A stretch of DNA of 64,000 nucleotides from Cryptomeria japonica (taxonomy: Eukaryota > Streptophyta > Pinopsida > Cupressales > Cupressaceae): contig NC_081412.1 in NCBI RefSeq assembly GCF_030272615.1, forward strand, positions 689,138,083-689,202,082, written 5' to 3'. Position numbers and translations under genes: made by a program. Position 1 is the first letter of the stretch; the number at the start of each line of letters is the position of its first letter. Positions 45,801 through 58,939 of this stretch are shown in pieces. The notes beneath the pieces are model-generated. The model saw nothing but the letters and a program-made list of their open reading frames with translations, made no database searches and was not told the origin of the DNA.

Positions 45801-48800
45801 TATCTATGGATGGTGTATTTGGATACAAGTATGGTGAAACCATGCTTGTGTATGATGAAAAAAAGTCCAGATCTCTATTATAGGTCCAACATAATCTCTA
45901 TTATTTGAGACACCATTTTATTAGCATATCCAATTAGGGCAATTTATGGGTTTAATTATGGATCATGTTGTCTATTTCCATGCACTATTGAACTTATTTG
46001 GATGTATTGTGATTATTTTAATTTTGAAGTTATAAATAAATTATGTTTGTAACTTAGAAAGGGTAACTCCAATTGATGTTTGGGTAGTTTATTTGAAAAC
46101 TTATGGTGATAATTGCCCTATGTTATGTAATGGAGTTATTTTTACACTAAGTAATTAACTAGAAAAATGAATTTGTATTGTTGTACAAGTATGATGAAAC
46201 CATTCTTGTGTGTTTACATGTTTGTGCATCCTATTGAGAACCAACCTCGCTATTGAGGAACTCAATAAATGTGGTGTTAAGTAGAAGAATGGAAAACTCA
46301 AGAAGCTATGGTGACATATTGTGGCATTAGTAGGGATTATCTCTATTGACCAAACCTTTCAAAGATAGTATCCCCTAGTTCTCCTCATAGAATGGACCAT
46401 TGGATGGCTCATAATGGTATCCTATCCTGCATTTATCTTGATGGCATTGCCGATAGTTGGTATGTGGTTCTTGTTACGGGTTTCCTCTTACCCTATTATC
46501 TTATTTATATCTTTGTTCCAACATGTGGAGATTGATTTTTGTCATGCTATGATGATTTTCATGTTTGCATGTGTTTTGACATTATGCAAATAGATATGAT
46601 GTCACACCATACTTATGTTTTGATATAGTGTAGGTGATGGTTACATGTTGTTGATGGTAGTGATTTGGGTTCAAAGACACAATTCCACACACACACACAA
46701 ATATTTGAAGATGCATTTTATATTATTCCTTCTTAGTGGCGATTAGTGTTGGAAGATTTGCACACATGTAGAGAGGAACTCATGTTAGATACAATAGGTT
46801 GTGTTTGATAACATATGAATGTGCCTCATGATGTATACATATAGCTTTGGTGTGTGACATGCATGCACATTTTTCCATAAGACACATTGCTATGTGGCAT
46901 GTGCCCTATGCATGTCTTCTTTGTGAGGCATGTTGCTATGTGCAATGTGGCCCTAGGTGTGTCTTCTCTATGAGGTGTATTGCCATGATATGTTAGGATT
47001 TGTAGTGTGCAGGCCACAAATGCATGCCTGAGGGACTATTATTATAGTCATGTTTTTTGGGCATGTAGCCTAGGCATGTCTTCTCCATTAGGTACATGGT
47101 CATGCCATGTTGGAGTTTTTGTGTTCATGCCACAAATGCACACATGAGGGAATATTATTGGAGTCATGATGAATCTTCACTCTATTTAGCCACAATTTCT
47201 AGTCATATAGTTATGTAATGTGCACTTTTAAGGATTGTGAAGTTTCCTTCAATTATTGATGATCTCTCATCTTTGTTGCATGGGCCAACAATTTTATTTT
47301 ATCTTGTTTGAATTAGTTTAATCACTATTGTGAGTTTTCTCTATTGTGTAGTTATTGTGGCTATGTTTGATTTGCTATTGGAATTGAACACATTTATTTG
47401 ACTTATTATTGGTACTATTTTTTCTTTCTTTCAATATTTATGATCTTTGGTAGTTTAGTGAAACTCTTGCTATTTTTAAATGTTGCCTTCTTTGTTGTGA
47501 TGTGATTCCTCACCAAGATCAACGTAGATAACCTTGGATGAGTGTATATAAGGAATCAAACATTGGGAAAATTTGAGGATAGGGGTGAGTGTTTGTTGTA
47601 TGGGTAGCTATGATCCACTTGTACATTCTTAGTGATTATTGACGGCTATGTCTTGGAGGCTAATCCTATTAAACAAACAAGGGGGAAGTCATACATAATC
47701 ATATGGATCCTCCCTAGTTGTGTGTGGATTCAAGACCATCATTTCATATGGTTCTTGGTTACTTTGTGAGACCATGGCATCCTCTTATACCAATATGTGA
47801 GCCTTGTATTGTTATCCCTGCAATGTGGATGAATAAGTGTATGTTAAAATAAATGCTTTGCATGCCATATAGTTTCATATGCATTGTTCACATCATCAGA
47901 TCATGATTTAGAATATGTGAATTCTTTTATCCATGTGAATTCAAATGATTGATTATGAAAATGTGTTATACATTGAAGCATAATCTGTAAGATGTTCTCT
48001 TCAAGAAAAAATATTTATGCTTTCATAGTGAAATGTTGATGAAATGGGGTCCTAGTCTAGGAAAGTAAACTACAAACTTATACATTCACCATTTTAAAAC
48101 ATTTTATTGGGGAATAGTCAATTTGGTTCAATTTAATTCCTCTAGGAGAGACCAACAATATGATTAATTGTTCCATTTTGATGTGATTGGATATGATTAG
48201 ATATAATTTCATTGAAGATGCAAGAACTAAGTAAAATTATGCAAAATTGACAAGATTAAGCATAAACAGGCAAATAATAAAGCAAAAAGCTAACATAGAG
48301 GTACATATTTGGAAATAAGACTCTAAAATGAACCTAATCAGTTACCTATAGGGAAAATGAGGTTAGAGATAATCTACCTATATGGAAAGTGGTTAAACTC
48401 TACCTCTAAGTGGCTCATCTTGAGCATTGTCGGTATATGGGCATTGATGGCATATTATATCTGGTTCTATCATTGTTGTGGGTGCAAAATTAACAAGGCA
48501 AATAGTATTAGTGGGATCGTGATCTCATCAAAATGGTTTTGGCTTTGCATTTATGATAGCACATTGATCACACCTTACAAAAGGTTCCAATCTCATACAT
48601 AGCATCCCAAAGTAAGGTCAATAATGATGTCACTTAATGCTTAAACTGGAGTTCTGGGTAGTCATATACCGATCATTTCCAAGATTGATGCTTAAATTGG
48701 AGTTCTGGGTAGTCATATACCCATGGCATAGGGTAGGGGTGACCTGCAAACAATGCTAGTTCTAGATGCCTATTTGCTTGGTGTATAACTTGTCAAAATT

Positions 48801-49105
48801 AGATTGATTGGCTATAGGTCTGCATAAAGTTTCCAACTTATCACCAGTGAAAACACAAGAACCAAGGCTTAGAATACTCAAAAATGTCTCTTAGAAAGTC
48901 TGCAACAGGAAAACTTTTAGTAAGAATTTGCAGACACAATGCTCATAAATTCACACAATCAGCTACATTAAATAGGTTCTCTATTAAGTTCAATGTTTTA
49001 AGATGAAAAAGAAGAGTTAAATGGTTTTGGTTCGATTTAAAATTTTTGTGAAGCTTTTGCACTAAAGTTTCCATAGCCTGATTTTTTTGCCTGTGAAGAA
49101 AGACC
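45801..49105 (+). other. Long 5' intron or spacer of the CACTA transposase gene
   Basis: About 3.3 kb without a convincing gene. It contains two diverged copies of a GCCACAAATGCA-centred unit (46981-47050 and about 47102-47168). It also contains a 34-bp direct repeat with a 51-bp offset (48637-48670 and 48688-48721) shortly before the transposase start. If the first exon at 44865 is real, this is a large intron. Confidence 0.5.
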
Positions 49106-52100
49106 ATGTCAGATAATATCAATGAAGAACAAAATAAGGAGACAATTGCTAGATTATGGTCTAACTTGAAAAGAAAAGGTGATGGGAAATGTTATTGTCC
49201 TTGCAAAATTTGTAAGGGTTTAAAGACTAGAAGACTTCTAATAAAAAAAACTAAGAAACATTGTAGGGAGCATGGTCACATTGAAGGGGGACATGATTAT
49301 CATCCACTGGTAAGTTGTTCATTATATCATTTTAACAATTTATATACACAAGAAATCACTTGATAATGAGATCATGATCATGGTTTATTTATGTTGAACA
49401 TTTTTATATAGGTCGAGCATCGCAGAGCACATGATATGGACCAACACAACCCAAAGAATATGGTTTTTGAAGTGGAGGAACATGGAGGTGTGAATATCAA
49501 AGCTGAAGATAATGATCCCATGGAAGATGATGATCATGTAACAAAAAAAACACAATTGAAGATGATGGTACAAATACATTGATCCATGACACATTTAGTA
49601 CTGGCACAACTGATCATGATGATCAGGATGACCTTGATGTTCATGATTTACCTCTTCTTGAGAAGGCATATGAGCTCCTTTACAAAGGCTCCCAAACAAC
49701 TCTTCTCTCTGTTGTATTGTTGTTGGTGAACTTGAAGGTTATGAATGGTTTATCCAACATAACAATCTCACGTATGTTAAGGTGTGTCATACATGTCATT
49801 ATAGTTAATAAATGGTGAATCATGTACCATTAATATTCTTTATATTAACACCTCAAAATTTTTTTTTTGCTGTAGATTGATAGGTGAGTTTTTCTTACCA
49901 CCATCAAATATTCTAGATCGCTCATACCGAGAATTATCTGCCATTATGAAAGATATTGGAATGGAGTATCAAACAATAGATGCTTGTCCCAATGATCATA
50001 TTATATATCATAAACAACATGAATTTGGAACAGAATGCTCTGAATGTCATATCAGTAGATATTGAACAGATCAAATAACAAAAAAGGTGCCTCACAAGGT
50101 TCTTCGTTATATTCCCATTATTCCACGTATGCAACAATTATTCAGGTGCACTAGCTTGGCACAATTTATGGATTACCATGCACGCAATAGAAGTTGAGAT
50201 GACATTATTCGAATGCCTGCAGATGGTTCAACATTTATGGACATAGAGGAAAAGTGGCCACACTTTAAAGAAGAACCTCATAATCTCAGGCTTTCATTGG
50301 CAGCGGACAGTGTCAATCCATTTGGAGAGTTGAGATCTGTTTACTCGGTGTGGCCTATTTTTGTTATCAACAATAATATTCCTCCATGGATGTCAATAAA
50401 GAGGGAGCACATAATGTTGGCAATGATTGTTCTAGGTATTTTATCATTTAATAGTCATCTACAATTAATTATAAATATTGTAGTAAAATGGTCATAATAA
50501 TTATGTAATGTTTCTGTTCATTCCACTAGGCAAGTACCAAGTTAAAGATATGAATGTATATATTGAGCCTCTTATCGACGAGTTGTTGGAGTTATGGAAT
50601 GGTGTGACCATGTATGACATCTCTAGACCAATAGGACAAAGACAATTTCAATTCCATGCAATGCTTGTATGGACAATACATGATGCCCCAGGACTAACAC
50701 ATTTTTGTGGTACGTTATAGTGTTCAAGTTGCACATGATAATTATAATTATAAAAATTAATAGATTTAATAAAATTATACATTATTTTGTAGGTCTTCAA
50801 ACAAAGGGAAAATTTGCATGTCTAGTTTGTGGTCCAAAGATGAAATCCTGTCATTCAAAAAGTTTAGGAAAGCAGGTGTTTGATGAGTATAAGCACTTCC
50901 TTCACAAAAATCATAAGTACCAGAATACTGAAAAACATCTTTTCAATGGGAAAGAAGAGACTACATCAAAGCCATGAAGAATGACTCCTCACTTGTGGAA
51001 GTTGGAATATAATAGAATTAATCATCAAGGTAATGTCATTCCATCTAATGGTTTATGTTTGGAATTTGAATTTTTCTATCGTGTTTTGTTTACTGATGAT
51101 GTAACTGATGATACTGAAGGTCGTCAAGGCATGGATGACCATCTTCCAAAGGGACTAAAAAGTTATCCCAGACAATTCAGTAGCTTGCCTTACTATGAGC
51201 AGCTACAAATTGTGCATTTGTTTGATACAATGCATATTGGAAAGAATATAACAGAGACATTATGGAAAATATTGGATGGAAGGTGTGACAAAGAAAAAAT
51301 TGTCAAAATTTGTAGTGACATTGTGGAATCCAATCATGCAATAAAAAATGTCATTCAATCAAATAGCAATGGAGATCAGATTAATATAAGTGCCCTTCCT
51401 TGGTTATCAATGGAGCAACAAAGCAATTCTATAAAAGAAGTCATACAAAAAATTTGATTTCCCACAGGATTTGCTACGAACATAAACAATCTCATATCAA
51501 AGAACAGTGAATTTGGGCCAGGGATGAAAATGCATGAATGGCATACCTTCATTAAGGTAATTCATGTTCTTGTGTATTTACTATATATTTGTATACTGCA
51601 CATGTGCTTTTCATTGTATTATTTTAGAAAACAATGAAAAGATCATTTTATAATTGTTGCAATACGTTCTACCTCTATCTCTCCCAGACCACTTCGACAA
51701 TAATATCAAGCAAGTCATATATGATCTTGGAAAATACATGAGGTAAGTAGTAATGTTTGTTCAATTTGTTGTATAGATATTATATTTGCCATTTGTTTTA
51801 CTTGTTATGCAATATATTGTATACTATTTTGTAAAGTCTTGTTTATATATTTTTGCATCTTCAATCTCTTTTAGGTGGTTGTCAACTAAATAAATCCACA
51901 ATGAATATATAAAATATTGGAAGAGAAAAATCCCTCATCTAATGTGTGAAATGCAAAAGTGTCTACCTTCAACTTTGTTCAATGCACAGGAACACTACCT
52001 CATACACCAAGTTGAGGAGATCGAATTGTGTGGACCTATACACACCATGTCAATGTGGATGGTTGAGAGGCACTTGAAATTTTTGAAGGCTTTGGTTTGA

Positions 52101-53382
52101 CAAAGAGCACATCCTAAGGGTTCTATGGTGGAGGGATATATGGTATGCCAAACTATGGTGTACATTACTGAATATCTTCCTAAGTTTGCAGCAAAAATCC
52201 ACGTAGATCGCATTTGGGATCCCAACCCCATTAATAAATTCAAAGGGGAGCACTTGATGGGGAAAGGTAGATTGAAGAAAGTGAGAGGTAATTATAAGAT
52301 GTTATTGTAGTAAATTAATTCTTCATCTTCTAAATAAATCAGTTGTAAGTGGTCTATTAATTATTTGTACAGTTGGTTGGGAGTGGGATGCACTACATTT
52401 GTATATTGCAAACAATCTTGATTGGATGACGGTGTGGATTGAATGATGTCAACATTTTGGTCGCACATTAACATGGGATGGTGTCGCTTCATTGGTTAAA
52501 GAAGCTCATCATAATGGAGATTCCAATGTTACACAAAGGGAAATTGATTTAGCATATGGTTTAAGAGATCAACAGGTACGTATAATTTTATTAATCACCC
52601 GTATGTTTATCAACTCATGATGCAATAATTTTAATATGTTAGACATATTGCAGGTCAAACACCACAAGGCTATGTGCTACAATGGTCATAAATTTTGCAT
52701 CAAACAGTTGGATGACATGAAGAAAACTTGTGATTCTAGGATAACTGTAGTATTTGAGGTGACCAATATTTCATCTAGAAATGACATACATCCTCAAGAG
52801 TCTCGAAGTCAATATTATGGCATTTTGGATGATATACTTGAGTGTGACTTTAATTCCTTCAAATTAGTTTTGTTTGTCATCAAATGGTATAGGCTACGAC
52901 TGAATAAAAATGATCTTGATAAAACTATTATCGAACATGATAATGGATTTACAATGGTTAATACAAGGTCGTTTGAACAAGTTGGGGATGAGCCCTATGT
53001 TCTTCCAAGTCAATGTGAGCAAGTATTTTACTCGGAGGTTCCACATAAACCAGGTTGGTCATTTGTTGTTAGACATGATCCAAGAGGAAGGCCGATAATG
53101 TATAATGTGATGGAAGAAGAAGATACCGAAGAAGTAGAAGATGATATAGATGATGATCACGATTGACAGTTAGTCGATGATGTTCCTGACGGAAATGTAC
53201 ATGAAGAAGAAGCTGATGATGATGATGATGGTGATGGTGATGGTGATGGTGATGGTGATGGTGATGGTGATGGTGATGGTGATGGTGATGGTGATGGTGA
53301 TGGTGACTGTGATGGTGATGATGATGACGATGATGAACACAATGACGACGATGATGACGATGATGATGACAACGATGATGAC

Positions 53383-53422
<40 letters not shown>

Positions 53423-53460
53423 GTCATGATGATGAGTTGGATGAAGAAGAAGATCAATGA
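49106..53460 (+). pseudogene. tnp2: CACTA tnp2 transposase, multi-exon
   Basis: Tnp2-family transposase, which cuts CACTA ends. Exon 1 (49106-49309) starts MSDNINEEQN and carries the Cys-rich transposase-associated domain (CYCPCKICKG). Later exons give LPLLEKAYELLYKGSQTT (about 49645), DACPNDHIIYH and KVLRYIPIIPRMQQLF, LAADSVNPFGELRS (about 50301), FVINNNIPPWMSIKREHIML, and LPYYEQLQIVHLFDTMHIGK (about 51187). They continue with LPDHFDNNIKQVIYDLGKYM, MWMVERHLKFLKAL (about 52050), and YVLPSQCEQVFYSEVPHKPG. GT/AG intron borders are visible (for example 49310, 50766-50793, 51556). Stops at 50062, 50195, 50975, 51455 and 53164, and a frameshift at an A run near 49545, make it dead. Exon edges are by eye. 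Confidence 0.85.
53204..53451 (+). repeat. GATGGT/GATGAC microsatellite encoding an Asp/Gly tail
   Basis: About 75 nearly pure GGTGAT and GATGAT units. In the tnp2 frame it encodes an acidic Asp-Gly then poly-Asp tail ending at the TGA at 53458, but a TGA at 53164 now precedes it. Readings in the other two frames or strand (poly-Met, poly-Ser-Pro, poly-Ile) are artefacts of the repeat. Confidence 0.9.
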
Positions 53461-54211
53461 CATGAATGAAATGTATGAGATGTGATTATTAAATTATCTA
53501 TTTAATATTGATATCTTGATAGAAATTGATTTGACTTATATGGTTACATAAATAATTCATATGTTTTGAATTCTAATGCCATTACTTAATTAATTCATGA
53601 TGCACCTCTAGCTATGTGATAGATGGTGATTTAAAATACATATGTGATGGATTACATGCTTATGATGATACATGTGACATGTTTTGAACTTTGTGTTTAT
53701 TTATGGAATGTGGATTACTTATTAGCTATGTGATGGATGGTGATTTATGATACGTATGTGATGGATTACATGTTTATGATGATACATATGTGATTCTTAT
53801 GATGCTCAATTACATATATGATGATACATATGTGATGCTTATGATACTGCAACATTTATTGTTTATCAAATTACAAATGTAATGCTTATGATGCTCAATT
53901 GTTGGTGCAAGAACCTGAACCCCTTTGATGAGGATCTTGCACAGTCTCATGGATCGATAGGTATAAGTCAATACACCTTATAGAAATAATATATTTTTTA
54001 AAAATTACAAGAAAAATAAACTTCCTCAGTTTTTCAAACCTCAACATTAGCAGCAAATCTAATACAGTTAGCAACACTTGAGGCCCCAGTTGGACTTACT
54101 CAAATTTTAATCTCAACATCAACTTTATGGCCGACTTCTTCATCAATATTACCCTCATTTGCAAAATATCTCTCTCATTACCAACTAACTCTCTCATTTG
54201 ATGGTGCACAG
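53461..54211 (+). other. Spacer with ATGTGATG-type repeats
   Basis: A unit with AGCTATGTGAT, GATGGTGATTTA and TATGTGATGGATTACATG is present twice (from 53610 and 53724, offset 114 bp), followed by shorter GATGATACATATGTGAT copies to about 53880. A GTGCAAGA/TCTTGCAC inverted pair lies at 53904-53941. The promoter and first exon of the next gene are probably in this stretch but were not pinned down. Confidence 0.5.
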
Positions 54212-57160
54212 GTATCACCAAATAGGTATTTGTCAGATGTGTCTTCCTCGAGTGAGGGAAATGCAGGAATAGAAGAGGAAAGTGAGGCATGTAGTAGATC
54301 TCAAATAGGGAGATCAACTAGAGGTCAAAAGATTAGAAGAAAATTCAATAAATACATGGAATTTTTTCTTGCTCAAGGGGGGTTATGTTCTTATGATGAT
54401 GAGACCAAAGGCGACATTGAGGTGCCCTTGAGGTACAAACATCTACTGAAACAATGTGTACCCAAGGAACTTCCTCCAATAAACACTGATTTTTGTGTTA
54501 ATGAGAGGATATATTGCATAGCACCTTCGTCGTTACATGGTTTGGGCCTATTTTCCATGGACATCATAAAGGTCTGTTACAATAAAATTGCTGAATTGAT
54601 GGAGTTTGTTGGACCTTGTTACAATTATAATGATTGGATGCAAATTGTTCGATATAAAAAAGTATGCATAGGTATGCACTGTCAGCCAATTATATACAAC
54701 AAAAAGATAATGATCAAAGTAAACGAGTGGCTGTATACATTGATGGAAGGCTAAAAGCAACAGGGAATATTGCAGGTTTTATAAATAGTACATGACTTGG
54801 GTCAACTAATAAGCAACCCAATTGCATATTTGAGGCACGTGAGGGAAATTATGTGTTTGTATGTGCGATAAAATCAATAAGTGTAGGGGAAGCGCTGCTA
54901 ATCGATTACAATTTGAATCGTATAGATAAAAACAAAGTTACTATCATGGGGGTGGTATGTACTATATATATACCATTTAAGCCAACTTCCAATTAATGAA
55001 TCCGATAAACCATTGTATTATTAAGTTTTTTTTCTTAGTCTATTGGTTTCATTTCGCAAACATTTTTATATTTTTTCTTTGTCACAGGGCCACATGGATC
55101 CACCACATAGCACAGATAGTGATGTAGGTCCTGACACTTCTACGGAGCAGGTAAATCTCATTGTAATTGTACAAATTAGATGGAAGCAAACTGTTATATT
55201 ATGATATTTTCTTGAGTGTTTTGAAGTAATTTTGATAGTGTTAATTATATTCTTGTCACAGATGGATGTTTGGGATAAGGGAAAGGAACCTGCAGTACCT
55301 CAGCACCTCCATAGGGATGTGGGGTGCTCGACAGTGTTATGCGCTGATGGCATTGCACTTAGTGCAAACCCTATACAATTGGTACAAATGAATATTAGAA
55401 AAATTAGCCAAGAGATTGTTGATTTGGCAACCATAAGCCCTCAGACTGATGAGATAATAGAGAGGGTGCAACTATTGTTGCGGACAGTGGAAAACTTGCA
55501 AGTAAGCAGTAATGAAAGCTTTAATCATAACAAAAGTTCAATAATGGTTTATATTTTTTTCTCTTTTATGTCATTAAATAAAATATGTATGTGTTGTTTT
55601 TACAGAAATTTATAAGGGCTCATCATCCTGGTGGCGATGATCAGGGTATTGCGGGTAGTTCAGGTGATGACCATGTTCTATATATTAAAACCACTCCTTT
55701 GGACTTGTGAACTTGCTTTTTTAATGTTTTATATATTTAATTTATTACTCTTCAGGTGTTGACATGGGTCCGAGGTCGAACCCAACTGTATTTCCAACTG
55801 CAATGTCGGCAACGCATAGCATGCAGACATCGTCTGTTGCACTGACTCATGTTGACCCGCCCACTGGTGGTAGATCCCTCTTTTTCTCTCTCTTTCGTTA
55901 TGTGTTTATTACCCTTGAAGTGTTCTTTCTTGGAGGCATTTCATAATGGATTCATTTACTGTGGCAGGAGATGCACATGAGGATGTGCCAGAGGTGACTA
56001 CTAGTGATAACATACCATCATTTCCTGGATCTTCCCGTATTGCTAGTACGGGAACATTGCAGGGCACATTGGTGGTGAGCGATGAAGAATTGATTCCCTT
56101 GAAGATACAGAAGGTTCCAAGTACTTTAAAATTATTATTATATATAGTCTAATTGTAATTTACTTACTGATCACTCATTTTGGACTAATGATCCCATGTT
56201 TTTTTTGCAGGAAATGATATTTTTTATAAAAATCTTAATGACATTACATTGCAAATATTTGGGCCCACCATATGTAAAAGATGGAACATCATACGTGAAC
56301 TAACCCTTATCCACTATTTTGATTTCATATCATTGCTAGAATAGTTTTCCTTTTATCCATTTATTGAACTATATCAAAGGTAGCTTCAGTTTCTTTCTAA
56401 ATCTAACAGGTTTGTTTTTGCTTTAAAGGTGGAATGGCCAAGAAAAAAAGTTAAAAGATGAACTCACAAACCGTATGGTAGGGTTGTTTGGAAATGACAC
56501 ATTCAACAAGACTAAGCTCCTGGAAAAAGATGGTACATATCTAAAGTATGTGAGGGACCAATACATGACACATTTAGAGAAGAACGTAAAGTATGAGCAT
56601 CCCCCCATGATTCTAGAGAGGGAGTGGAAGGACTTGATTTTGGATGCAAAGGAGAGAATTGAAAGGAAAAAAGGAAATACACCACCAGATGCCAGAAGAA
56701 GGTATGTGATACTATTAAGAATGTGAATATGTACTAATTATTCATTATATTTATATAATCTAACATATTTCAAACTTTTCATAGATTGAGTGACACGTCA
56801 AAGGCAACCAAGGCAAGACAAGAAAATCATGGGCAACACAAACTTAGCTTTGGTGGTTATATGAAACTTGTCGCACGAATTGTAAGAATCAGTAAATTAA
56901 GTATCACATCAAAATATTTATAAATTGTAAACAATTTTTTTTTGATCAAACAATACAAGCAAAATCCACAATACTAAGCAAAAATGTAGGGCTCTGAATT
57001 CAATAGAGCGCCCACAGAAGATGACAAGAGAATTGGCTACCAGCAAGGCTATATAGCCATGGCTAAATGGCTATGAGAATTGAGTGGGCAAACACGAGAT
57101 TTTGATGCATCTATCACAATGGTAAATAAGCTAAATGAAAATTATTTCAAATTGAATACT

Positions 57161-58872
57161 TAACCTGTAGTCACATAAATCTGTCCACTTAATTAAATGA
57201 ATACTTAGTATTTATTTGATTATTTAACCATCAATTAATAATTAATTAAATTAATATTTAATTAATTCATCTTAACCCTCTTCTCCTATTAATTAAATAA
57301 ATTATTCAATTTATTTGATTTAATTCACTTAACCAAATTTAGACCATTAATTAAATAAATAAATCATATTTATTTAATTAAATCTTCTCTCACATTTAAA
57401 TAAATTAATATTTATTTAAATCCCCCAAAATCCCACCTCTCACATTTAAATAAATTAACATTTATTTAAATCACCTTTATCCTCTACCCACTTGTATTTT
57501 CCTACAAATGCAAGTTGCACAATTATTTTAAATAAATAATTTATTTAAATCACCTTTATCCTCCACCCACTTGTATTTTCCTACAAAAGCAAGTTGCACA
57601 ACTATTTTAAATAAATTATTTATTTAAAATCCTATTTATCCTCACCCACTTGAAACCTTTAATGGTTTCCCTTAAAGTATTCAAACTTGATGGCTTTAAA
57701 GTCTTCAAACTTGATGGCTTCCTTCTATAGTCTTCTTAAGGCTTTAAAGTATTTATTTGAATATTTATCCAAATGCAAATTACACCATTTAATTGAAATA
57801 AATGATTTTATTTTAATTGAAAATACCAAAATTTCTCCCACTTGCATTTTCCTACAAAATCCACTTGCATGCCTAAACCCCTTCTAGAATTTTCTAATCA
57901 CTTCTAAATAACCTAACCCCTTCTCTAAACTTTGTCACATTCCTAAGCAAAAGGGAAGTCACTTCTCAAACCCTCAAAGTCTTTGATAACCATTAAAGGC
58001 TTTCAACCTTCAACCACTAAATGGCTCAAAGTCTTTGATAACCATTGAAGGCTTTCAACCTTCAACCACTTAATCCCCAAAGTCTCCAATAACCATTAAT
58101 GGTTACCTCAAACCCTCCCACATGGTTAAAACATTTGTTTTGACTCAACCTCTACCCAACCCAAAGGTCTCATCAGGCCATTAATGCTTTGACCATGATT
58201 ATCTCTTAAACATTTGCACAAAGGTTTATCCTTGGATTAACTCTTAATCTAGTGGGTAATCTTAATTTGGACTTGACCCTTAGCCTCTAGATAACCATGA
58301 GGTCTTCTCAGGCCTTTAATGCCTCCAACCTCTTCTCTCAACCCAATCCTATGTTGACACTTGTCACCATTTTATTGGTACCAATTGTGCACATGGATCC
58401 CCAACTTTCAAACTTGGCCCTTGATTAAACCATTCAATCTTAACCCTTCATTTCCCCATTTCTTCTATAAATAGAACCCTTCTCCTCAAGCAAAAAAAGC
58501 ATTAGAGTATTGTTGTTATACTTGCATTAGCATAGAGCTTTTTCATAGCATCACTATCTACTCTTGCATAGTATTTGCTTATCATATTCAACCATCTTGA
58601 ATCTCCATATGGCATCCATGGCTAGTGCTAAAAGCTGAGAGCTACACTCATTTGGGACTTGGAGAGGAGAGGAACAAGGGAGGAGCAACTATGAGCATCT
58701 TGATTAGCTATTTTATTCTATGTTTATATGCTTTCTATTTCATGCTTAATATCTCTCTTGATATGCCTGTTTAGGGTAATCTTTTGTTGCTAACACTAAC
58801 GTTTGTTTCTTGTGCTCTTGTGTGTGTTGCCATCAAACGGATTTTCTAATCCTTTTGCAGAGCATCATAACC
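57161..58872 (+). mobile_element. Solo Tat-type LTR with TAACC target-site duplication
   Basis: LTR 57166-58867 (1702 bp), TGTAGTCACATAAATCTGTC to TTTTGCAGAGCATCA. It is flanked by TAACC at 57161-57165 and 58868-58872. It belongs to the same family as the 3' LTR of Ty3 element A. TATA box TATAAATA at 58465-58472. It lies in an intron of the SET/TnpA-like gene, so it entered the CACTA element after that element was in place or travelled with it. No internal part remains. Confidence 0.93.
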
Positions 58873-58939
58873 AATAATCTATTTGATGTTAAGTTTCAAC
58901 ATAAAGTGACTATATTTTTTTTAAATAAGCAAGCAATGA

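Noticed and set aside
53157-53485. Long poly-Met, poly-Ser/Pro and poly-Ile open frames
   Set aside because: They are other-frame readings of the GATGGT microsatellite; only the Asp/Gly frame continues tnp2.
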